Shown here: positions 15,155 through 21,241 of the stretch, piece by piece
Layout: each line of letters begins with the position of its first letter
Position numbering within the stretch: position 1 is the stretch's first letter
Assembly: GCA_964389685.1 (NCBI GenBank)
Contig: CAYMFM010000068.1
Coordinates: 1 to 21,241 of the forward strand
DNA length: 21,241 nt
From: G020353115 sp964389685
GTDB lineage: Bacteria > Bacteroidota > Bacteroidia > Bacteroidales > VadinHA17
Direction: 5' to 3'
Position numbers and translations under genes: made by a program
Notes under the pieces: generated by a model
What the model was told of the DNA's origin: nothing
The model's input: only the letters and a program-made list of their open reading frames with translations
The model's database searches: none

Positions 15155-17494
15155 ATGTTCAGAAACTTCATTAAAATAGCATTCCGATATATCATCAGGA
15201 ACAAGATCTTCTCTCTGATCAATATTGTGGGGCTGTCAATCGGAGTGGCCTGTTTTATCCTGATTGCTTTATGGATTAAAGACGAATTGTCGTATGACCG
15301 TTTTCATGAGCACCTGGAGCAGATTTACCTGGTTAACAAGGAATATCAGTTGGGGGATGAAATAAGTTCAAATCCTGCAACTCCCTATCCCCTGGCTCAG
15401 GCAGCAATTGAGCAGGTTCCGGAAGTAGTCCTGAGTACTCATTTTTACCGGAGTAGTATCCCCGTCAGATATGGAGAAAGGATTTACAATGAAGATAGGG
15501 TATGTTTTACAGACTCCTCCTTCTTCAGAATACTAACCTTTGATTTTGTCCGGGGAAATCCGGGATCTTCCCTTTCCAATCCAAACTCGGTGGTTATTAA
15601 CCAAAAGGTCGCACACAAATATTTTGGGGATATTGATCCGATGGGTAAAATCCTTACCCTTAATAACCGTTTCGAATTACTGGTACAGGGTGTGGTTGCC
15701 GATGTGCCTTCAAATTCTGAGTTTCAGTTCGATATCTTTGCGCACATTGATAACATAACAGAACGTGATGATGAGGAAAATTGGGGATCCCACTGGTTAT
15801 ATACCTATCTGCTTCTTGAAGAAAACGCATCAACAAACCGGGTTGATCAGAATTTAACTGAAATAATCAGAGATCGGTTGCCCAATGAAAAGCTTGTGCT
15901 CAAACTTCAGGCATTGAAAGATCTTCATCTCTATTCCGTTGACGGGAACCTTGCAGGCATGAAATATGTAATTTATTTCTCATTAATCGCACTATTTATT
16001 TTGCTGATTGCATGTATCAATTACATGAATTTGTCAACCGCCCGTTCATCAAAACGTGAACTGGAAATCGGGATCAGAAAAACAGTAGGTGCATTCAGAC
16101 ATCATTTGATTTCCCAATTCATCGTTGAGGCCTTCCTCATTTCCCTACTCTCCATCCTATTCGCTCTGATCATTGTGGAGTTATGCAGGCCTGCATTTAA
16201 CAATTTGACGGGAAAGAACCTGGTGATTAACTATTTCAAACCTGATTTTTTTCTCACTCTTTTTGGTTTACTGCTAATAACCGGTTTCTTATCCGGAAGC
16301 TATCCTGCACTGGCTTTATCGAAATTCAGGCCGTTGGATACCTTCCATGGTACAACCGGATTCACACTGAAAAATGAAATCTTCAGAAAAGGGCTTGTCA
16401 TCATGCAGTTTGTTATCACGATAATACTCATCACGGGAACAGGGATCATCCTTTTACAACTTCGTTATATACGCACACTGGATTTGGGGTATGAGCCTGA
16501 AAACCTCCTTTATCTTCCGATGAACCGGGATGTAAGGAATAACCTCCATACCATTAAAGAGGAACTATTGAAACACCAGGGGATCGCTTCGGTGGCAGCT
16601 TCATCCCAACTACCGGGTGAAGTTTGGAACATCATGAGGGGAATTGTATGGGAGGGAAAAGAGACTGATGACGGAGCCGCATTTGGAGTTCTGTCAATTG
16701 ATGAAGATTATTACATGACAGTACAAACAGGTTTGATTAGCGGCAGGAATTTTCGGCCTGACTATCCCGCAGACTCCATCAGCGTTATATTGAATGAAAA
16801 AGCCATCCAGGTTATGGAGATGGAATCTCCTGTAGGAGGGAAGTTTGATATAGGAGATGATGTCCTGTATACCATCATTGGAATTACCAGGAACTTCCAT
16901 TCACTTCCACTGAATTATAAAATCGAACCCGTTGTCATGATAAACGATCCTGATTATTATCAAAGAGTACTGGTTCGCATTGATCCTGAACAATTCAAAT
17001 CAGTTATACCTTATATAGAAGAGCTCTGGAAAAGAGTTGCTCCGAATAATCCATTTGAGTATCATTTCCTGGATGAACGGTTCGAAAGGATATACCGGAG
17101 TGAAATAAGAGCCGGTAAAATATTTGGCAGTTTTGTTATTCTAGCCATTATTATCTCTACTCTTGGGCTCTTCGGCCTGACTTCATTTATCACGGAGCAA
17201 AGGACCAAAGAGATTGGAATCCGAAAAGTGTGCGGAGCAAAACTCTCCCGGATTATGTTCATGTTGTCCAAAGAAATTTCACAGTGGGTAATGATTGCCA
17301 TTGTTATTGCTACACCGATTACCTGGTTTGTGATGCGCAAATGGCTGCAAAATTTTGAATACCGAACGGAACTCTCCTGGTGGATCTTTTTACTGGCTGG
17401 ATTATTTGCACTGATTATAGCATTGCTTACTGTTAGTTACCAATCTTATAGTGCCGGAAGACGAAATCCGGTGGATAGTTTAAGATATGAGTGA
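15155..17494 (+). CDS. MacB/FtsX-type ABC transporter permease E
   Basis: The product is 779 residues and starts MFRNFIKIAFRYIIRNK. Helix 1 (about 20-41) is followed by the first core domain with YDRFHEH and HKYFGDIDPMGK. The first FtsX block has IACINYMNLSTAR and LEIGIRKTVGA. Helix 5 is next, then the second core domain with MTVQTGLISGRNF. The second FtsX block has TEQRTKEIGIRKVCGA. The end is NPVDSLRYE. It is the last gene of the C-D-E run, with a 25-bp gap after D and a stem-loop module beginning right at its stop codon. Overall it resembles permease C most closely by eye. Expected in the inner membrane as part of an ATP-driven envelope machine of the MacB/Lol/FtsX class; partner ATPase and substrate are not visible. 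Confidence 0.93.
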   Translation: MFRNFIKIAFRYIIRNKIFSLINIVGLSIGVACFILIALWIKDELSYDRFHEHLEQIYLVNKEYQLGDEISSNPATPYPLAQAAIEQVPEVVLSTHFYRSSIPVRYGERIYNEDRVCFTDSSFFRILTFDFVRGNPGSSLSNPNSVVINQKVAHKYFGDIDPMGKILTLNNRFELLVQGVVADVPSNSEFQFDIFAHIDNITERDDEENWGSHWLYTYLLLEENASTNRVDQNLTEIIRDRLPNEKLVLKLQALKDLHLYSVDGNLAGMKYVIYFSLIALFILLIACINYMNLSTARSSKRELEIGIRKTVGAFRHHLISQFIVEAFLISLLSILFALIIVELCRPAFNNLTGKNLVINYFKPDFFLTLFGLLLITGFLSGSYPALALSKFRPLDTFHGTTGFTLKNEIFRKGLVIMQFVITIILITGTGIILLQLRYIRTLDLGYEPENLLYLPMNRDVRNNLHTIKEELLKHQGIASVAASSQLPGEVWNIMRGIVWEGKETDDGAAFGVLSIDEDYYMTVQTGLISGRNFRPDYPADSISVILNEKAIQVMEMESPVGGKFDIGDDVLYTIIGITRNFHSLPLNYKIEPVVMINDPDYYQRVLVRIDPEQFKSVIPYIEELWKRVAPNNPFEYHFLDERFERIYRSEIRAGKIFGSFVILAIIISTLGLFGLTSFITEQRTKEIGIRKVCGAKLSRIMFMLSKEISQWVMIAIVIATPITWFVMRKWLQNFEYRTELSWWIFLLAGLFALIIALLTVSYQSYSAGRRNPVDSLRYE

Positions 17495-17570
17495 GACTCA
17501 AATTTCGTATTTTGAAATTTGTTAGTCGAACTTATCCTGACATCTGCCAACTGGTGGATCGTCAGGATCT
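17495..17570 (+). other. Bipartite stem-loop module, copy 3 (3' of permease E)
   Basis: Stem 1 is CAAATTTC/GAAATTTG (17499-17506 with 17514-17521). The linker GTCGAACT is at 17525-17532. Stem 2 is ATCCTGAC/GTCAGGAT (17534-17541 with 17561-17568), extended inside by ATCTGCC pairing with GGTGGAT across a one-base bulge. Against copy 1, 45 of the first 52 positions agree from the penultimate sense codon onward. Both arms of stem 2 have changed together relative to copies 1 and 2. Two GATAAAA heptamers follow at 17574-17587. Confidence 0.75.
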
Positions 17571-17595
17571 CAAGATAAAAGATAAAAGTAATGAC

Positions 17596-17712
17596 ATAGG
17601 CCCCAAAGGGAATAAGTTGATAAGAAAGTACCAGCCAGGTTGTAACTCCAAAGGAGTTGAAAGCCAATAGCCCCGGACTTTCCCGAAGGGATCACTTTGT
17701 GACAGTCCGGGG
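17596..17712. repeat. Structured intergenic element with three-way junction
   Basis: In order: the word ATAGGCCCCAAAG (shared with 12734), hairpin AACTCC-AAA-GGAGTT (17644-17658), then an outer stem CCCCGGAC/GTCCGGGG (17671-17678 with 17705-17712). The outer stem encloses two small hairpins, TCCC-GAA-GGGA (17681-17691) and TCAC-TTT-GTGA (17692-17702). It looks like one of the multi-hairpin intergenic repeats known in Bacteroidota. No reading frame with coding character crosses it. I see no feature in 17713-17820 beyond a loose 7-bp inverted repeat (17733-17739 with 17772-17778). Confidence 0.55.
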
Positions 17713-17820
17713 TCAAAATGCAAAAAAAAGAACGGTCCAACTGTCTTCATATTCATCCGGAAAACATTTCATGGACCGCAACTCGCCAACCACCCAATAG
17801 AAAAAACCGGAAACTCTATC

Positions 17821-17850
17821 CGTCAGGTCCCGCCGTGGCGGGATCAGACG
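17821..17850. terminator. GC-rich hairpin between convergent units
   Basis: TCCCGC (17828-17833) pairs with GCGGGA (17838-17843), with a further outer pairing CGTC/GACG. It lies between the convergent permease E and lipoprotein genes, 72 bp past the latter's stop. No U-run follows directly on either strand, so the terminator role is only plausible. The rest (17851-17921) is A-rich without other features. Confidence 0.4.
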
Positions 17851-17921
17851 CTATCGAATAAAAACAATACCTTAAGAGGGAAAAAACAACAAAAATTAAT
17901 TCTCGTTTGATCCACGTCAAA

Positions 17922-18566
17922 TCATTTGAGATACCGTACATGCAACCTGGGACGCAATTCCGGATCGGGATGATCGCTGGATGCAAAATACAACCCCCGG
18001 ACTCCCTCCTCTGTTTCGAGTAGAAGGAGGAAACCAAAACTGTTTTCCCTGTTATCGATCATATCCTGCACCAGGAGGGTCGCATCAATTTCCGGGTAAT
18101 CCTCTTCCGGCTCCGAGCTGCTGTTGATAACCACCCGGTTGGTGATTATGCTCGAAGGTTGGTTGCTCCAGGTAACGGTGGCCTCATCCCAACTCGTGGT
18201 GATTCGTTGCAGGAAAGCCGTATTGGGACCCGTAGCTACACTGTGCACTGAATCAGATCCTTCGGCATACCAGAGGGATAAGTAGGCCATCAGTATCTCT
18301 GAACCGTCAGGTATCTTTGAAAGGTCAAATTCAAAAAGAGCCCGCTGTATAAGCGGGGGCCCCTGGGCTGCAGTTACATTGACAGTCAGTTCAATTTCAT
18401 CACTGTAATTCTGATCCGGATCACTGCTCCGGATAATGGCATCTTTACCGCCCTGACCATCCGGCTGAAGGATCAGGACATCCATCTTCGATCCGTCATC
18501 ATTGCCACACTGACTAAACAGAAAAACAAGGGCAATCGATAGTGTGTAAAATATTCCTCTTTTCAT
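17922..18566 (-). CDS. DNRLRE-domain lipoprotein
   Basis: The product is 214 residues. The N-terminus MKRGIFYTLSIALVFLF followed by SQC (C20) is a lipoprotein signal. The mature part carries the features of DNRLRE/CBM96-like beta-sandwich domains: a start like QPDGQGGKDAII, RALFEFDLSKIPDGSEI, an A-x-L-S-L-W strand, SWDEATVTWSNQP, and a closing PRLHVRYLK. Such domains usually bind carbohydrate or act as adhesive modules on surface proteins; here the domain makes up the whole mature protein. The gene starts 13 bp after the stop of the M6 protease gene on the same strand, so the two are probably an operon. It converges with permease E and probably has nothing to do with the permease system. Family assignment is by pattern and fairly secure; the ligand is unknown. 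Confidence 0.85.
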   Translation of the reverse strand: MKRGIFYTLSIALVFLFSQCGNDDGSKMDVLILQPDGQGGKDAIIRSSDPDQNYSDEIELTVNVTAAQGPPLIQRALFEFDLSKIPDGSEILMAYLSLWYAEGSDSVHSVATGPNTAFLQRITTSWDEATVTWSNQPSSIITNRVVINSSSEPEEDYPEIDATLLVQDMIDNRENSFGFLLLLETEEGVRGLYFASSDHPDPELRPRLHVRYLK

Positions 18567-18579
18567 GGATCAGTTGGTT

Positions 18580-21030
18580 TTACCGGATAATTACTTTTTC
18601 CGAATGGGACCAGTTCTCTGCCCGGATCACCACGAAGAAGATCCCTTTGCCAAGGGTTCCCAGGTACAGCTTCTCGATACCATCCGTTAACAGCTTTTTC
18701 TGGGCAACCAGGATGCCGGTGGAAGTGAATACTTCGACATGACAGGGAGAGGTAATACTGCGGATGGATTTAATGTACAGTGTTCCACTGGTGGGATTTG
18801 GATAGACCTCAAACTTTTTTGTGCCCGGCAGATCAGGAAGTGCTGTCAACAGTAAAAAATGGACGCCAAAGGTGCGATTTTTGGTAACAAGGACATTGAT
18901 CTCAGGCTGATGGGAGATGATCACCCCATTCTCCAGCCAGGAAATGAAGTCATACCCTGGCTCAGCGGTTGCAATAAGTGTGGCTGTTTCACCGTACCGG
19001 TAACTCCCTCCACCCGTTATCGATCCTCCGGCAAGGGGCATGGGATAGCCGGTAATTTCATAGATTCGGGCTTCAAAATTGGCTATGAGAATCCGGTCTG
19101 CAGTGACAGTAAACTGGAAGGATGGATCTGCTGAAACAACCGTTCCGCTCTCGGTCCAGTTTGTGAAATCGAATCCCTCCGATGGGTTGGCTGTGACAAA
19201 TGCTGTTTCACCATACGTGTATGTTCCTGCTCCACTGATTGTCCCCCCGTTCCCAGGCTGTATGAAGGTGTTAATTATAAAGTTGAGTAGCTCGAAATGG
19301 GCTGTCAGAGACCGGTCTGCAGCAGCAACAAAACGATAGGTTTTATCATCTGACACGATCTCTTCCGCTTCGGTCCAGTGAACGAATTCGTATCCGGGTG
19401 CCGGAGTTGCAACCAGGTTTACCCATCTTCCGGCATAATACTCCCCGCTTCCTGTTATTGTACCCCCTTCAGGGGGATCCGCAACGGTGGATACCTCAAA
19501 CGATTCCATCCCGACATAAAAGGATATCGTTTCGCCAGCAGTTGTAACGGAACTGATTCTCAGTCCGCCTGCCGTGTTATCATGCAGGAAGCAGTTGGGA
19601 TCGGTCATGTCGTTGATCACTGTTCTTCCAACAGTGGATGAAAAATGGGCATTGCCCAGTATACCGTTTTTGGCAACCGTCCCCCCCGGCCGGTAAATAT
19701 ATACTTCATCGAAAACGTACAGGTTATCAAAATTTGCATTCCCGCGAAAATCAGAGTTTATACGGTATACCAGCAACCCGTCTCCGGGAAGGGTCCCTTC
19801 GAAATCGCCGGTTCTTTGGCGGTATTCCACCACAAAGAATTCGTTCGATGAGAAGGGAGAGGGTATTTTGTAGCAGTTACCGGTGGAAGAAGTCAGCGGA
19901 TTCAGGGTGTAGGTTCCCGGTTCGGTAATGACCGGGATCGAAGTGATCCAGGTCGAATCCGAATATTTGAATTTCATCCAGGCTCCCATGTGACCGCTTC
20001 CCTGTTCCATGATATCCCAGGTTCCCACAGGATCCAGGTTCAGCCCGCCGTCGTCGTAATGGTAGAGATCGGGGGCACTCAGCGTATGAAACATCTCATG
20101 ACACAGGGTTTTGACGCTGACCTGGTTCTCGGGCTGAAAGGTGTAATCCCACACACGCTTACCGTTTATGAAGACCGGGTAGGTATATAGCGCCCAGCGG
20201 TGAGCCCACAAAAGTTCAGCCCATCCGTCCGATTGCCCTTTTATCATAAAGCAGATGTTGTCAACATACCCGTCGTCATCCATGTCAACGATCAGCCCGG
20301 CCGGGACCGGGTCGTTCTCATTGATCCAGTTTATAGCATCAACCAGCAACTGGTGTTCCCTGAGTCGCGATTCCGTCTCGGTCTGATAACCGATCGGGTT
20401 GGTTGTTGCATCGTATGGCTGGAAATAACCCCTCGGACGGGAATCTTCGTACGACGCATTGGTTGTTTCCGGTTCGCTGCAGGCAGGGTAGTGCGTGCTC
20501 TCAATGGTAAGCTGATCATAGGAAACCTCCTGGAAATAGGTTTTCAGGGAAAGATCCTTCACCTTGTTCAGCTTGTCGTCGTACTCTGTCCGGGTGGTCT
20601 CGATTTCACCCTCCCCGGACAAGCGGATGTAGATCACCAGGTTGTTGATCGTGCCGGCATGGGGCGCCTTGACAGCTTCTCCCTTAACCGGTATCTCAAG
20701 CCGCTTCCGCCGTTTCAGGTATTCATCCGTGGATATTTTCACCCACTTTTCCAGCCCGGCTGCTGCAGGCGATACGCTGTTTACTCGGTATGGTGAGGCG
20801 GTGATCTCTTCCACGTCCCGGGTGGCATAATACCAGTACCCGTCATCACCGCGGATGATGGAATACCCTTCGGCGTCATGTACCCAGTTGAAAAACTCAT
20901 CCCCCGACACATAACAGGTTATTTCCGTACCATCCGGCTGGGTGATGGTGTGGGGCAGAAAGGAAAAGGGCGCCCCTGCCAGGGTAAAAGTAAGAGAGAA
21001 AATAAACAGGTATGCAATGCATTTCTTCAT
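18580..21030 (-). CDS. Secreted M6-family metalloprotease with three InlB-type repeats and T9SS sorting domain
   Basis: The product is 816 residues from the ATG at 21028-21030 (MKKCIAYLFIFSLTF). An upstream ATG at 21054 would lie ahead of the start point implied by the -7 box at 21056, so I prefer the inner one. Order: signal peptide (about 1-22); M6 leader with TITQPDGTEI and GDEFFNWVHDAEGYS; catalytic domain with the zinc site HEMFH (H311, E312, H315) and SAPDLYHYD; three tandem repeats at about 510-579, 583-653 and 656-725, each of the pattern GGxIxGxGxYxxGexxxxxAxPxxGyxFxxW, as in divergent InlB B-repeats; C-terminal sorting domain about 739-816 beginning KFEVYPNPTSG and ending SEKVIIR. 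It is predicted to cross the outer membrane through T9SS and act as a surface or released endopeptidase, like immune inhibitor A relatives. It probably shares a transcript with the lipoprotein downstream. Confidence 0.92.
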   Translation of the reverse strand: MKKCIAYLFIFSLTFTLAGAPFSFLPHTITQPDGTEITCYVSGDEFFNWVHDAEGYSIIRGDDGYWYYATRDVEEITASPYRVNSVSPAAAGLEKWVKISTDEYLKRRKRLEIPVKGEAVKAPHAGTINNLVIYIRLSGEGEIETTRTEYDDKLNKVKDLSLKTYFQEVSYDQLTIESTHYPACSEPETTNASYEDSRPRGYFQPYDATTNPIGYQTETESRLREHQLLVDAINWINENDPVPAGLIVDMDDDGYVDNICFMIKGQSDGWAELLWAHRWALYTYPVFINGKRVWDYTFQPENQVSVKTLCHEMFHTLSAPDLYHYDDGGLNLDPVGTWDIMEQGSGHMGAWMKFKYSDSTWITSIPVITEPGTYTLNPLTSSTGNCYKIPSPFSSNEFFVVEYRQRTGDFEGTLPGDGLLVYRINSDFRGNANFDNLYVFDEVYIYRPGGTVAKNGILGNAHFSSTVGRTVINDMTDPNCFLHDNTAGGLRISSVTTAGETISFYVGMESFEVSTVADPPEGGTITGSGEYYAGRWVNLVATPAPGYEFVHWTEAEEIVSDDKTYRFVAAADRSLTAHFELLNFIINTFIQPGNGGTISGAGTYTYGETAFVTANPSEGFDFTNWTESGTVVSADPSFQFTVTADRILIANFEARIYEITGYPMPLAGGSITGGGSYRYGETATLIATAEPGYDFISWLENGVIISHQPEINVLVTKNRTFGVHFLLLTALPDLPGTKKFEVYPNPTSGTLYIKSIRSITSPCHVEVFTSTGILVAQKKLLTDGIEKLYLGTLGKGIFFVVIRAENWSHSEKVIIR

Positions 21031-21055
21031 CCGCCGGAACAATCTTTCAACCACG

Positions 21056-21063
21056 CAAAGATA
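21056..21063 (-). promoter_or_regulatory. Bacteroidota -7 box for the M6 protease operon
   Basis: The minus strand reads TATCTTTG, a perfect TAnnTTTG box, placing transcription start near 21050. No clear TTG at -33 is present; that region is occupied by heptamer repeats. Confidence 0.55.
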
Positions 21064-21066
21064 ATG

Positions 21067-21187
21067 GTTATAGTTAAAAGTTATATGTTATAAGTTAATG
21101 GTTGATGACGGGACTGTTGACTGAGGACTGTAGACTGTGGACTTTTCCTTCCGCCTGCTGCCTGCTGCCTACTGCCTACTGCCTACT
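21067..21187. repeat. Composite heptamer repeat tract with three sequence families
   Basis: A 7-bp period can be followed through three blocks. Block 1 is GTTAAAA, GTTATAT, GTTATAA, GTTAATG, GTTGATG (21073-21107, preceded by a partial unit). Block 2 is TGTTGAC, TGAGGAC, TGTAGAC, TGTGGAC (21115-21142). Block 3 is GCCTGCT twice then GCCTACT three times (21153-21187). Block 1 is the family seen at 847-888 and 940-967. The remaining 21188-21241 shows no feature. Confidence 0.7.
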
Positions 21188-21241
21188 TGTCAAATATCAC
21201 AACATCGTTTACACTTTTTAAGCCTAGTAAAATATCATAAG

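Noticed and set aside
17446..17756. Short minus-strand open frames over the permease E end and intergenic element
   Set aside because: They cross the stem-loop module and palindromes and show no domain or coding character; apparent words come from the repeats.
17733..17778. CGGTCCA/TGGACCG inverted repeat as a further NtrC1 operator
   Set aside because: The half-sites resemble the operator arms but are 32 bp apart, against 4 bp in the real pair, and there is no promoter nearby.
21153..21187. Heptamer run as a CRISPR array or telomere-like end
   Set aside because: Units are directly abutting with no spacers, and the tract is short and internal to the sequence.

Overview
The window looks like a chromosomal segment of a Bacteroidota member, plausibly in the Bacteroidales/Marinilabiliales part of the phylum. 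The grounds are a C-terminal type IX secretion (T9SS) sorting domain on a secreted protease, perfect TAnnTTTG -7 boxes, starts without Shine-Dalgarno sequences, and the family composition. No rRNA, tRNA, CRISPR array, transposase or integrase was seen.

Layout: (1) 1-3400, minus strand: two MacB/FtsX-type ABC transporter permeases, the second running off the left edge. (2) 3401-3651: a divergent control region with two tandem palindromic operators almost midway between two sigma-54-like promoters. (3) 3652-6355, plus strand: an NtrC-family response regulator and its histidine kinase. (4) 6352-10083, minus strand: a second kinase and NtrC regulator of the same type, led by a Tat/lipoprotein-signal TIM-barrel sugar isomerase/epimerase-like protein. 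The two kinase genes meet tail to tail with stop codons overlapping in one TTAA. (5) 10084-10278: a second control region with a near-palindrome, an IHF-like site and a sigma-54-like promoter. (6) 10279-17494, plus strand: three more permeases of about 780 residues. (7) 17495-17921: structured non-coding DNA. (8) 17922-21030, minus strand: a DNRLRE-type lipoprotein downstream of an M6 metalloprotease with three InlB-type repeats and a T9SS tail. (9) 21067-21187: a degenerate 7-bp repeat tract.

Working together: the permease and two-component block is close to mirror-symmetric about position 6353, as if it arose by inverted duplication. Each kinase has two membrane helices and only a very short outer loop, so it is likely to sense through the membrane or a partner protein. 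The neighbouring FtsX/MacB permeases are obvious candidate partners, by analogy with BceS-BceAB, but here the output is a sigma-54 activator. No ATP-binding-cassette subunit is encoded in the window.

The least explained signal is non-coding. A bipartite stem-loop module follows three of the four complete permease genes (and lies between permeases A and B), with the stem sequences changing together. Degenerate heptamer arrays recur next to it and at the right end of the window.
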